A DNA stretch of 64,000 nucleotides from Taibaiella sp. GTDB taxonomy: Bacteria > Bacteroidota > Bacteroidia > Chitinophagales > Chitinophagaceae. Positions 8,948 to 17,381 of the stretch are shown one piece after another. A program made the translations under genes and the position numbers. A model generated the notes under the pieces. The model did no database searches. It saw only the letters and a program-made list of their open reading frames with translations, and was not told the origin of the DNA. Each line of letters opens with the position of its first letter. Positions within the stretch are counted from its first letter, which is position 1. The stretch spans positions 248,001 through 312,000 of the forward strand of contig JACDGL010000001.1 of the NCBI GenBank assembly GCA_013815385.1. Direction: 5' to 3'.

Positions 8948-11900
8948 TCATGTTACTTCTATCGAATATTTAACACCCAGTTGGCTATCAAGGTAGTTTA
9001 CCAGCTCATCATTTACTTCTACTTTGGTGTTATGGGTCTTTAGTTTGGTCTGCATACTGCCCAGCTCATCCACCACCTGGAAAACGAGTTCTGTATTGCC
9101 GGGGTGCATTTTCAGGTTCGTATGTACAAAGTTTACAAATTCCTCATCCACTTTAAATAATGGAACCTGCACCTGCATTTTTTTAGTAAGGGTTTTCCTT
9201 AGCTGGTCTAGCAGCATAATGCTCTGTACCTGGAATTCCATTACACCGGGGCGGTATTTATGCTCATCATATACACCCTGTATCATCAGCTTTTGGCCGT
9301 TGGTGAGGTAGTTGCCATACTGCACATAGTTCTTCTCCCAGAATACGATCTCCTGGTGGCCGGAGTAATCATTGATCACCATCTTGCCAAACTTGCTGCC
9401 CTTCTTGGTGGTCATGTGGGCAGCATCGGTAATAAAGCCGGCTATACGTATCGTCTTTCCCTTGTTCGTTTCTATATCCACAATACCGGTAATGCCATAG
9501 TGCTGCATCTCGAACTTAAACCCATCAAGCGGGTGTGCGCTCAGGTATATACCTATCACTTCCTTTTCACGGTCCAGCAGGTCGGGCAGTCCCCATGGGT
9601 CGCAGGTTGGTATCATCGGTGGTTTTACCTCGGGCATGGTATGCGCGCCAAACAGGCTGTTGGTAGCCATAGACGAGCTTGCCTGAAACTGGTTGCCAAA
9701 CCTTACCAGCCTTTCCATGCCGCTTATAGGATCTGTTGGCGGCAGGTAGAAGTATTGCGCGCGGTGCATATCCTTAAAGCTATCCATGCCCCCTGCCAGC
9801 ACCAGGCTCTCCAGCGATTTCTTGTTCACCGTGCGCTGGTTCACTCGCTGTATAAAATCAAAAACTGATACATAGGGCCCATTGGTCTCGCGCTCCAGGA
9901 TTATGTCATCCGCAGCAGCCTCACCCACCCCTTTTATGGCGTTCATCCCAAACCGTACTACGCCTTCCTTGTTTACCGAAAATCCTTTCAGGCTTTCATT
10001 CACATCCGGACCCAGGACTGCCAGCCCCATGCGCTGGCACTCCTCCATATAAAATTTTATCTTGTCTATATTGCCCTGGTTGTTCAGTACGGCCGCCATA
10101 AACTCTGCCGCATAGTGCGCTTTAAGAAAAGCCGTCTGGTAGGCTACTAACGCATAGCAGGTAGAGTGCGATTTATTGAACGCGTATTGTGCAAATGCTT
10201 CCCAGTCGGTCCATATTTTTTCCAGCTTGTTCTCGGGGTGACCCTTCTGTTTGGCGCCCTCTATGAACTGGCTTTTCATTTTATCCAGCACCGACTTCTG
10301 CTTCTTCCCCATTGCCTTACGCAGCACGTCTGCATCGCCTTTGCTGAAGCCGCCTATCTTTTGCGATAGCAGCATCACCTGTTCCTGGTACACAGTAATA
10401 CCATAGGTATCCCCTAGGTATTCCTCCAACTCAGGCAGGTCGTAGGTTATGGCTTCTTCCCCGTTCTTGCGCTTTATAAAGTTGGGTATGTATTCCAGCG
10501 GCCCAGGACGGTATAGGGCGTTCATGGCTATCAGGTCATTAAATTTGTCGGGCTTCAGCTCGCGCAGGTATTTCTGCATCCCCACACTTTCAAACTGGAA
10601 GGTGCCGTTTGTCTCGCCCTTCTGGTATAGTTCATATGTTTTGGCATCATCCAGCGGTATCGCATCAAGGTCTATTTCTATACCGTGGTTGCGCTTTATG
10701 AGGGCCAGTGCATCCTTCAGTATGGTCAGGGTCTTTAGCCCCAGAAAGTCCATTTTCAGCACACCGGCATGCTCTATGATGTTGCCCTCGTATTGGGTTA
10801 TCAGCAGGTCCACATCCTTGGTAGCGTATACCGGCAGCAGCTCTGTAAGGTCTGTAGGCGCTATAATAATGCCCGCGGCATGTATGCCTGTATTGCGCAC
10901 ACTACCCTCCAGCCTCACCGCCGCTTTCAGTACTTCAGACTGCAGCATATTGCCGTTGTATATCTCGCGCAGGCGGGTGACGCCTTCTATTTCTTCTGCA
11001 CCCAGCCCTTCTTTCTGCTCCAGGCTCTTATCCCCTTTCAGCGGCGCATGCAACACCCTGTCCAGAGATATACCCGGCCGTTCCGGCACCATCTTCGCCA
11101 GTGCATTCGCATCGGGGAGCGGCAGGTCCAGCACGCGCGATACGTCCTTTATACTCATCTTGGCAGCCATGGTACCATAAGTAACGATGTGCGCCACCTG
11201 GTTCTTGCCATACTTAGCTACTACGTAGTCTATCACCTTCTGGCGGCCTACATCGTCAAAGTCGGTATCTATATCGGGCATGCTCTTACGTTCCGGGTTC
11301 AGGAAACGTTCGAACAGCAGGTTATACTTTATGGGGTCTATATTGGTAATGCCTATGCAGTACGCTACCACCGAGCCCGCAGCAGAGCCACGGCCGGGCC
11401 CTACAAACACACCCAGATCCCTGCCCGCCTGTATAAAGTCGGATACGATAAGGAAGTAGCCCGCAAACCCCATGGTTCTAATGGTAAACAGCTCAAAACG
11501 CAGGCGCTCCTCTATCTCGGGCGTCAGGTCTTTATAGCGCTCTTTGGCGCCGGTCCAGGCAAGGTGTTCCAGGTACACATCCTGGTCGTTGCCAAATTCG
11601 GGCGGCACCTTAAAGTGGGGCAGTAGTATATCGCGCTCCAACTTCAGGGGCTTTATCTTTTCTATTATCTGGTTGGTATTATCTATCGCCTCGGGTACAT
11701 CGCTGAAGATGGCCTTCATCTCCTGCGTGTCGCGGAAGTAGAACTGGTCGTTAAAGAATGCAAAGCGGCGGTCTTTTACGTTCACGTCATCATCAGCGCC
11801 ATCCTTGTATTTCTCCGTGCTTTGCTTTTCGCCGGTGTTTACGCACAGCAGTATGTCATGGGCGTTATAGTCGTCACGGTCCACATAGTGGCTGTCGTTA

Positions 11901-12559
11901 CTGGCTATTATCGATACATTGTATTTCTTCGCCCATTTCAGCAGCACCGCATTTACCGTATTCTGGTCGGGTATATCGTGGCGCTGCATCTCTATGTAGT
12001 AGTCGTCGCCAAACAGGTCGAGCCACCATTTAAAGGCCCGCTCCCCTTCTTCCTCGCCCTTGCGCAGTATGGTACGCGGCACCTCTGCGGCCAGGCAGCA
12101 GGTTGTGGCTATAAGCCCCTCGTGGTATTGCAACAGCAGCTCCTTATCTATTCGGGGGTACTTGCCATACAGTCCCTCTATATAGCCCAGCGAGCATAGC
12201 TTCACCAGGTTCTTATACCCTGTTTCGTCTTTGGCCAGCAGCAACTGGTGGTAGCGTATATCTTTTTCCTCGCGGCTGAACTGACGCTTGTGCCGGTTCT
12301 CTACCATGTAGAATTCACAGCCCACTATCGGCTTCACCACAGGCTCCATTATATCCTTGCCTTCGGGTGTCTTGCCAACTACCTTTTTGTTCTTCCATGC
12401 CTCTGCCACAAACTCAAATGCGCCAAACATATTGCCATGGTCGGTAATGGCCATAGCGGGCATCTCGTCCTTCATAGCCTTGGCATAGAGCTTCGTGATA
12501 TCAGAAGCCCCATCGAGCAGCGAAAACTGGGTATGATTATGTAAATGAGAGAATTTCAT
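8948..12559 (-). CDS. dnaE: DNA polymerase III alpha subunit
   Basis: Replicative DNA polymerase catalytic subunit (dNTP addition at the fork), 1203 residues, full length for DnaE1. The N-terminal PHP domain starts FSHLHNHTQFSLLDG. The palm carries PDIDTDFDD with the catalytic aspartates, preceded by GPGRGSAAGSVVAYC. The finger region includes YGITVYQEQVMLLSQ and FNKSHSTCYALVAYQTAFLK. Near the C-terminus is an OB-fold (IRIAGFITDAAHMTTKKGS). A single long frame with no interruptions. The ATG at 12559 begins MKFSHLHNH as in most Bacteroidota DnaE. trxA follows downstream. Confidence 0.97.
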   Translation of the reverse strand: MKFSHLHNHTQFSLLDGASDITKLYAKAMKDEMPAMAITDHGNMFGAFEFVAEAWKNKKVVGKTPEGKDIMEPVVKPIVGCEFYMVENRHKRQFSREEKDIRYHQLLLAKDETGYKNLVKLCSLGYIEGLYGKYPRIDKELLLQYHEGLIATTCCLAAEVPRTILRKGEEEGERAFKWWLDLFGDDYYIEMQRHDIPDQNTVNAVLLKWAKKYNVSIIASNDSHYVDRDDYNAHDILLCVNTGEKQSTEKYKDGADDDVNVKDRRFAFFNDQFYFRDTQEMKAIFSDVPEAIDNTNQIIEKIKPLKLERDILLPHFKVPPEFGNDQDVYLEHLAWTGAKERYKDLTPEIEERLRFELFTIRTMGFAGYFLIVSDFIQAGRDLGVFVGPGRGSAAGSVVAYCIGITNIDPIKYNLLFERFLNPERKSMPDIDTDFDDVGRQKVIDYVVAKYGKNQVAHIVTYGTMAAKMSIKDVSRVLDLPLPDANALAKMVPERPGISLDRVLHAPLKGDKSLEQKEGLGAEEIEGVTRLREIYNGNMLQSEVLKAAVRLEGSVRNTGIHAAGIIIAPTDLTELLPVYATKDVDLLITQYEGNIIEHAGVLKMDFLGLKTLTILKDALALIKRNHGIEIDLDAIPLDDAKTYELYQKGETNGTFQFESVGMQKYLRELKPDKFNDLIAMNALYRPGPLEYIPNFIKRKNGEEAITYDLPELEEYLGDTYGITVYQEQVMLLSQKIGGFSKGDADVLRKAMGKKQKSVLDKMKSQFIEGAKQKGHPENKLEKIWTDWEAFAQYAFNKSHSTCYALVAYQTAFLKAHYAAEFMAAVLNNQGNIDKIKFYMEECQRMGLAVLGPDVNESLKGFSVNKEGVVRFGMNAIKGVGEAAADDIILERETNGPYVSVFDFIQRVNQRTVNKKSLESLVLAGGMDSFKDMHRAQYFYLPPTDPISGMERLVRFGNQFQASSSMATNSLFGAHTMPEVKPPMIPTCDPWGLPDLLDREKEVIGIYLSAHPLDGFKFEMQHYGITGIVDIETNKGKTIRIAGFITDAAHMTTKKGSKFGKMVINDYSGHQEIVFWEKNYVQYGNYLTNGQKLMIQGVYDEHKYRPGVMEFQVQSIMLLDQLRKTLTKKMQVQVPLFKVDEEFVNFVHTNLKMHPGNTELVFQVVDELGSMQTKLKTHNTKVEVNDELVNYLDSQLGVKYSIEVT

Positions 12560-12671
12560 GATTAGCTACACAAGATCGAACGCGTCTTACAAAATAACAA
12601 AATATAGGTGGGGTTGGGAGTGGGAGTTATCCACAGGTAGTGCATAACATTGGTTATTACTTAAATGGCCC

Positions 12672-12776
12672 AAACTTCCGCAAACTTCCGTTATAAAAAA
12701 TATTATATAGAGTATTAGCAGGGGTTTCAGCGGGAAACTTCCGGCGGAAGTTTGATAGTAGAACGGAAGTTTGAAA
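12672..12776 (+). repeat. outer inverted repeat, left arm (about 105 bp)
   Basis: Imperfect inverted copy of 15591-15696. Read in the same sense, both contain an AAACTTCCG-CAAACTTCCG-TTAT block, then a block with GGTTTCA and GAAACTTCCGG, then TTTGATA and GAACGGAAGTTTGAAA, with matching spacing throughout. The two copies bracket the kinase/peptidase island. Confidence 0.8.
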
Positions 12777-13026
12777 GGAACATAGGGTCGTATTAGGGTA
12801 CTGCAAGATACGACATGCGGGAGAAATAATTGTAAGAAGATATACACATAGGAGGCATGATGATATTTGTGCTTGGGAGGGGTAAAGAAAATTGGGGTGT
12901 GATAATATAAATGGGAGAATAGCACAATATTTGCACATAACGAAAATTGGGTGGGGTTTGTGGATGAGAAACCAATATGGGCGATTGGTATGCGTGTTCC
13001 AAAAGAAGATGTCACAAAAAATAGAT

Positions 13027-13082
13027 AACGCAAATCAGGAGATTTGCAACCGTTGCGACGTAGTCAGAGACTACGCCGAGCG
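13027..13082 (+). repeat. inner inverted repeat, left arm, with REP-like double hairpin
   Basis: Matches 15376-15430 in inverted orientation. It contains two adjacent hairpins: gcaaatc-agga-gatttgc, and gcgacgtagt-cagag-actacgc. It ends 7 bp past the kinase stop codon. The second hairpin recurs at 14695-14725. The architecture recalls repetitive extragenic palindromes moved by REP-associated transposases, but no transposase is in this window. Confidence 0.75.
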
Positions 13083-13089
13083 GGGGTAA

Positions 13090-14589
13090 TTATATATTCT
13101 TTAGAACCTTTTCGTGTTTATGATATCGCACAGTATTTGCAAATCCCAAAAATTCTTCAGTTTCGATTTGTGAACCGTTCAGCAATTTATCTATGAAGTT
13201 TCGAATAGCTTCTTCATTTCTATAGTTTATTATACAACTATACTCTGTCCCTATAAACAGGTAGCCTTCCGTTTCGTCGCGGTCTATCTGTTTAACTTTA
13301 TGTTTGCTCAGGTCAACGATCTCACCGTTTATTTCCGCCCAGTTATTTTGATACTCGCTGTAGGATATATGGTGTTCTTCATCAACGATTCCGGTGCTGT
13401 ATATTTCTTTGCCTCCAACGATAAACGGCGCACCGGCTTCATAATGTACCAAAATGAAATCATTAAATATCGACTCGTCATAGTAAAGCCAGATATCCTT
13501 GATAACATGCTCATTGCTTAAAAATCTCCATATTCCTTCTGAAATTCTTTCTAACCTGAAATACATTGATCCCTTACCATCCCACCAATGCAAATGACTA
13601 GTGAATTTGGCTTCCGAATCTTTGAAATCAGCAAATAGCTTATCAATACGTTTTATATCATCAACATAGAGTATTCCTTTTGGATTTTTTGGAAAGTTCC
13701 TGATGCATATATCATGGAATAATTGCAGGTAATAATATGCATCCTTTTCATACAAACTATCTTCATATTCGTGGATCTCAGAAATTGCCTGGAAGCGATT
13801 TTGGGGATTTTGTTCCAGACATTTATTGATAATTGCGTCAAAAACGGAGACATCTTCAGAGAAAAAAGATGAAATACTTTGTCGCCCTGTGCCACGGTGT
13901 GTTTTTCCTGTGGCAAACCATTGGAGTACCTGGCCGACTGCATATATGTCCATTGTAGCATGTGCCATTATCCCTCCGTCCTCTTGTTCGGGTGCAGAAA
14001 ATAGCCTGTTGCCTATACGTTCTGTCTGCCTTGTTTCTGCTCTTATACAAAATATTTCAGGATTAAAAGATGCTATTCCAAAATCTGCTAACACAAGTTC
14101 ATTATCAATATACAGAATGTTTTCAGGTTTGATATCCCGATGAATGATGCCATTATTGTGGATATACTCTACTACAGTAATTAAAAAAACAAAAAGCCTT
14201 TTAAAGCTGGCATAATCGCAAGCAGCTTGAAGGTTGGTGATAGACGCAGTGTAAAACTTCATTATGATTACAGGCAAGACCAGCTCTCCTTCGCTGTCAG
14301 AAAACATAAAAGATTCATAGTTTATGTATCTTACGATCCCTGCGCCGTTGTCTAATTCCAGGACATTGATGTATTCGGCTAAAAATCGTTTTTCCTTTTG
14401 CTGTTTTGTTTCTCCTGTTGCGTCAGTTACCAGAAATTTAAGGGCCATCTTTACTTTGCTAAAAGTACCGAAGTATACAATGCCATTCCCGCCCTGGCCA
14501 ATAACTGTATCAATTACAACCTCACCAATTGCAAAATTTAATGTTTTATTTTGCTTAAGGTGTTGCTGGAGTCTTTTGATATTGCTCAT
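13090..14589 (-). CDS. Hanks-type serine/threonine protein kinase with uncharacterised C-terminal half
   Basis: A 499-residue cytoplasmic kinase with no obvious membrane segment. The kinase domain (about 20-290) has a glycine loop GQGGNGIVYFG (31-41), the ATP lysine in MALKF (K51), catalytic HRDIKPEN (150-157), DFG (169-171), SAPEQ in the activation segment and DIYAVGQVL. All key catalytic residues are present, so it should be active. The C-terminal half (about 300-499) has no recognisable sensor such as PASTA, TPR or WD. It is rich in Trp/Tyr and strand-like segments (HLHWWDGKGSMYFRLERIS). It sits in an island bounded by inverted repeats, divergent from a metallopeptidase-like gene. Signalling or defence roles are possible but unproven. 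Confidence 0.85.
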   Translation of the reverse strand: MSNIKRLQQHLKQNKTLNFAIGEVVIDTVIGQGGNGIVYFGTFSKVKMALKFLVTDATGETKQQKEKRFLAEYINVLELDNGAGIVRYINYESFMFSDSEGELVLPVIIMKFYTASITNLQAACDYASFKRLFVFLITVVEYIHNNGIIHRDIKPENILYIDNELVLADFGIASFNPEIFCIRAETRQTERIGNRLFSAPEQEDGGIMAHATMDIYAVGQVLQWFATGKTHRGTGRQSISSFFSEDVSVFDAIINKCLEQNPQNRFQAISEIHEYEDSLYEKDAYYYLQLFHDICIRNFPKNPKGILYVDDIKRIDKLFADFKDSEAKFTSHLHWWDGKGSMYFRLERISEGIWRFLSNEHVIKDIWLYYDESIFNDFILVHYEAGAPFIVGGKEIYSTGIVDEEHHISYSEYQNNWAEINGEIVDLSKHKVKQIDRDETEGYLFIGTEYSCIINYRNEEAIRNFIDKLLNGSQIETEEFLGFANTVRYHKHEKVLKNI

Positions 14590-14694
14590 AATCGTTGTTG
14601 ATATCCAAAAATAGGCTTTTGGGTTGTAGCACTGTTGTATGAACTAGCGGCAGTTCGTATATATTTTTTGACTACGAAGAAGTTAGTTACTTAT

Positions 14695-14725
14695 CCTCGC
14701 TTGGCATAGTCTCTAACTACGTCGC
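14695..14725 (+). repeat. third copy of the REP-like hairpin, between the divergent island genes
   Basis: The sequence ggcatagt-ctcta-actacgtcgc repeats the second hairpin of the inner inverted repeats, in the right-arm orientation. It lies 106 bp upstream of the kinase start and 59 bp upstream of the metallopeptidase start, in the 194-bp divergent spacer. Confidence 0.7.
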
Positions 14726-14783
14726 ACACAGCAGCCAATACTAACATGAATTCAATTGGAAGGTAATATCCGAAGCAAAATTT

Positions 14784-15386
14784 ATGGAAAATATACAACG
14801 AGTTTTTATCCATGAACTTGGTCATTTTGTTGCGAATGAAATTAATTTGTCGTGCTATGGTGGGAGTGGTACAGAAGCAATCACAATATTTCCATGCAAG
14901 GAAAACCCAAACATTTTTTGCGGAGGTACAACACCTGTACTACCTCTGGATACGAATCCCTCTACACCCCCACCCATTGAAAGATTAGCTCAAAATTTAG
15001 TTGGAATATCATATGGATGTATATTTCAAGCTTATTACCAACAAGGTTCGCTTTCAAATTGTTTTAGAGTCAATGGCTGTAACGATTTTGAAGCTCGGCG
15101 TGGATTTTTGAGCACCCATAAACTGAATCATATAGATGCTCAATTATTTAAACTTAGCAATGATTATTTAGAATACCTTTTAAAGGATGAACATCTACAT
15201 AAGTTTATCAACATTGACATTTCTTTATTTTTAGATATTAAGTCGACAGCAGAACAGAAAATTGACATACAAAAATTAAAAGATGTTACATCAACTGCTA
15301 TTGAAAACCATAAAAATCATTATGACCTGCATGTTCAGGAACATCAAAAAATAATTGATTCTACTTTTAGGCGTGGCTCGGCGTAG
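14784..15386 (+). CDS. HELGH-motif putative zinc metallopeptidase, possibly M41-like
   Basis: A 200-residue protein with HELGH at residues 10-14 (VFIHELGHFVANE), the zinc-binding signature of gluzincin/M41-type peptidases. Following strand-like TEAITIFP, then ERLAQNLVGISYG, then GCNDFEARRGFLS resemble, in order, the segments after HEAGH in FtsH-type M41 peptidases, where the third ligand is an Asp. This is a weak by-eye match. No AAA domain or membrane helix is attached. The C-terminal 60 residues look helical. The stop codon lies inside the right inner repeat hairpin, so the last residues (RGSA) are encoded by that repeat. The gene looks A/T-rich compared with neighbours and is divergent from the kinase. 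Confidence 0.65.
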   Translation: MENIQRVFIHELGHFVANEINLSCYGGSGTEAITIFPCKENPNIFCGGTTPVLPLDTNPSTPPPIERLAQNLVGISYGCIFQAYYQQGSLSNCFRVNGCNDFEARRGFLSTHKLNHIDAQLFKLSNDYLEYLLKDEHLHKFINIDISLFLDIKSTAEQKIDIQKLKDVTSTAIENHKNHYDLHVQEHQKIIDSTFRRGSA

Positions 15387-15430
15387 TTTCCACTACGTCG
15401 CAACCGGCCACAAACCTCCTGATTTGCGTA
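15376..15430 (-). repeat. inner inverted repeat, right arm, overlapping the peptidase 3' end
   Basis: Inverted copy of 13027-13082. The hairpin gcgtagt-ttcc-actacgtcgc is well formed, while the second hairpin (gcaaatc side) is partly decayed. The TAG of the upstream gene is part of the stem. Confidence 0.75.
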
Positions 15431-15818
15431 ACCTCTACAAGGAGGCTTTTGTGAATATCTTTATTTTTTTATGTGCCCATCCCAATAGTACCTTGCATCA
15501 GCAAGTTCTTTCACATAATGGAAATAAACACACTACTGTTAACCTCGCAGGCAACAGGCTCCGAGGGTACCCTCCACTCAGCTCCTGCAATTTCAAACTT
15601 CCGTTCCAATATCAAATTTTCACCGGAAGTTTCACCCTTGAAACCAATACAGGCAACAATATGAAAACAAACCATAACGGAAGTTTGCGGAAGTTTCAAC
15701 CCAGACAGGCACCCATTTGTAGCAGAATTGATGAGTATGAAATTTTGTTAAAACCCACTCCAAGCCAACATATTGGGCTATATTTGCCCTCATATATTTT
15801 CTATCATTACAATTAATT
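15387..15818. other. 432-bp non-coding region with the right-hand repeat arms
   Basis: Contains the rest of the right inner arm, a perfect 12-bp palindrome gagggtaccctc at about 15563-15574, and the outer arm (15591-15696). A forward frame spanning the whole stretch is open but crosses all repeats and has no family features, so no gene is called. The region ends at the desaturase start. Confidence 0.6.
15591..15696 (-). repeat. outer inverted repeat, right arm (about 106 bp)
   Basis: Reverse-complement homologue of 12672-12776 with conserved block order and spacing. The best-conserved words are the doubled CGGAAGTTT at the outer end, TTTGATA-like, and GAACGGAAGTTTGAAA at the inner end. The internal spacer is more diverged, suggesting the copies are not recent. 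Confidence 0.8.
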
Positions 15819-16568
15819 ATGGCGTTTTTCTTATTTATAGTTATCCACTGGTATGCATCCCTTTTTTTCCAATCTATATTTCACCACCGGTACGCAGCAC
15901 ATGGGCTGTTCCGAATGTCGCGCGGATGGGAAAAGGTGTTTTACATTGGCTGCTTTCTTACCCAGGGGTCATCTTATATAAGCGCCAGTGCCTATGGCAT
16001 TATGCACCGCCTGCACCACGCCACTACCGATACTGCTGAAGACCCGCACTCGCCGCATAATACGCCCAATATGTTTGGCATGATGTGGGCTACGCGCAAT
16101 AGCTATATTAATATATTCCTCGGCAAGACCATTGTTGATGAAAAGTATAAAAAAGACCTGCCGGAGTGGCCAGCGTTTGAGAAGCTGGCACACAACTGGA
16201 TAACGCGCATAATATGGATAGCCATTTATATAACTATCTACGCCTTCCTGGCTACTGCATGGTGGATGTGGCTGTTCCTGCCGCTGACTATAGCGATAGG
16301 CTCCTTCCAAGGTGTAGCGGTGAACTGGGTAGCGCATAAATTCGGCTACGAAAACTACCGCATGAAAAACACCTCGAAGAACATACTGCCGTTTGATATT
16401 ATCTTCTGGGGAGAGGCGTACCACAATAACCATCACCGCCACCCTACCAAGGCCAATAACGCAAAGAAATGGTTTGAGTGGGATATGGGCTACAAGGCCA
16501 TGGTGCTAATGCATAAGCTGAAAATAATACAACTGAAAGAAAGGCAGGCAAAAGTGGCAAGTGTATAA
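15819..16568 (+). CDS. membrane fatty acid desaturase (acyl-CoA desaturase type)
   Basis: A 249-residue integral membrane di-iron desaturase that introduces a double bond into acyl chains. It carries the three histidine boxes of the family: HHRYAAH (residues 22-28), HRLHH (63-67) and a C-terminal HNNHH preceded by WGEAY. Four hydrophobic stretches are visible. The N-terminus is short compared with many homologues, and the protein begins almost at the first membrane helix. It ends 3 bp from the convergent TPR gene. Probably adjusts membrane lipid fluidity, which is inference from the family. Confidence 0.9.
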   Translation: MAFFLFIVIHWYASLFFQSIFHHRYAAHGLFRMSRGWEKVFYIGCFLTQGSSYISASAYGIMHRLHHATTDTAEDPHSPHNTPNMFGMMWATRNSYINIFLGKTIVDEKYKKDLPEWPAFEKLAHNWITRIIWIAIYITIYAFLATAWWMWLFLPLTIAIGSFQGVAVNWVAHKFGYENYRMKNTSKNILPFDIIFWGEAYHNNHHRHPTKANNAKKWFEWDMGYKAMVLMHKLKIIQLKERQAKVASV

Positions 16569-16571
16569 ACA

Positions 16572-17381
16572 CTACTTTTTACCCAGCACAGTTATCAACT
16601 CCTCCACATCGCCTGCGTAAATGGTATAAGGATAATTGACATAAAAATCATTGTCCTCGGTAGAATGGATGCCCTTGGCGATATTCACTTTTGCCTGCTC
16701 CAGTAGCTGCAATGCCTCCGTCTTGTTTCCTTTTTGCGCAAGCGCCTGCGCTTTGTAAAACAATGCCGGCGGATAACCATCATATTGTTTCAAAGACATT
16801 TCGAAGTAAGGTATTGCTAAAGGGTACTGGTGTTTTTTATACCACAGCATGCCCATGTAGAACCACTCATTGTAATGCACCCAATTTTCTCCAGGGTGCT
16901 TAACGGTAGCAGCGATAGATGCCTGCAAGTATTGCTGCGCCAGGTTGAGGCTATCGAGCTCCATATAGCAGATACCCAGGAAGAAATCGTACGAATGGTC
17001 CATGAGGCCTATTCCATAGCCTTTCTGCTTGCTCTCCTGAAAATCGCGGATGGCGCCCTCATAATCTTTCATAAAAATGCATTTCATAAACGCCATGTAA
17101 GGCAAGGAACTGACCGGATTGTACTGAGCGGCCTTTGGCAAGTATTGCATGCCGCTGCCATAGTCGCCATCTTTGAAATAGGGCATGCTGCGCAACTGCC
17201 AGATGAAACCAACGGTAGAATCTATCATCAGAGCAGAATCAGCAGCTGACTGCCACTCCGCAGAATTGTAATTGAGGTGCGCTATACGGCTGTCAAAAAA
17301 ATGCTCAGCAGAATCGTGCTGCGATTGTGCCGCGAGCAATGTTGGCAGGCACAGGCTAAGGAATAATATTCGTGATAACAC
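16572..17381 (-). CDS. exported tetratricopeptide-repeat protein
   Basis: A 269-residue protein with a cleavable signal peptide (MLSRILFLSLCLPTLLAAQ) and several degenerate TPR helices. The clearest are DGDYGSGMQYLPKAAQYNP, LNLAQQYLQASIAA, YPLAIPYFEMSLKQYDGYP and GNKTEALQLLEQAKV. TPRs mediate protein-protein contacts; the partner is unknown. Its start overlaps the end of the upstream gene by 26 bp in another frame, which suggests translational coupling. Confidence 0.75.
   Translation of the reverse strand: MLSRILFLSLCLPTLLAAQSQHDSAEHFFDSRIAHLNYNSAEWQSAADSALMIDSTVGFIWQLRSMPYFKDGDYGSGMQYLPKAAQYNPVSSLPYMAFMKCIFMKDYEGAIRDFQESKQKGYGIGLMDHSYDFFLGICYMELDSLNLAQQYLQASIAATVKHPGENWVHYNEWFYMGMLWYKKHQYPLAIPYFEMSLKQYDGYPPALFYKAQALAQKGNKTEALQLLEQAKVNIAKGIHSTEDNDFYVNYPYTIYAGDVEELITVLGKK

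Larger units (their letters stand above)
12560..13089. other. 530-bp non-coding region holding two left-hand repeat arms
   Basis: Upstream of dnaE and downstream of the kinase gene. It holds the outer inverted-repeat arm (12672-12776) with its repeated AAACTTCCG/CGGAAGTTT words, and the inner arm with a REP-like hairpin (13027-13082). The 250 bp between them is A/T- and G-rich without a convincing gene. Open frames here on either strand run through the repeats and lack family features. Confidence 0.6.

Noticed and set aside
10449-11626. Long forward frames within the dnaE region
   Set aside because: They are antisense shadows of dnaE, with no own start signals or domains.
12587-13033. Minus-strand frames of 60-150 codons between dnaE and the kinase
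   Set aside because: They are low complexity (Phe/Tyr/Pro/Ser) and traverse the inverted repeat, so chance open frames in A/T-rich DNA are more likely.
14641-14656. A small palindrome gaact-agcggc-agttc upstream of the kinase
   Set aside because: Its 5-bp arms are too short to support an operator call by themselves.
15355-15816. A 153-codon forward frame through the right-hand repeats
   Set aside because: It crosses all repeats and overlaps the peptidase end in another frame, with no signal, domain or plausible start; similarity to a frame on the other side is explained by the inverted repeats.
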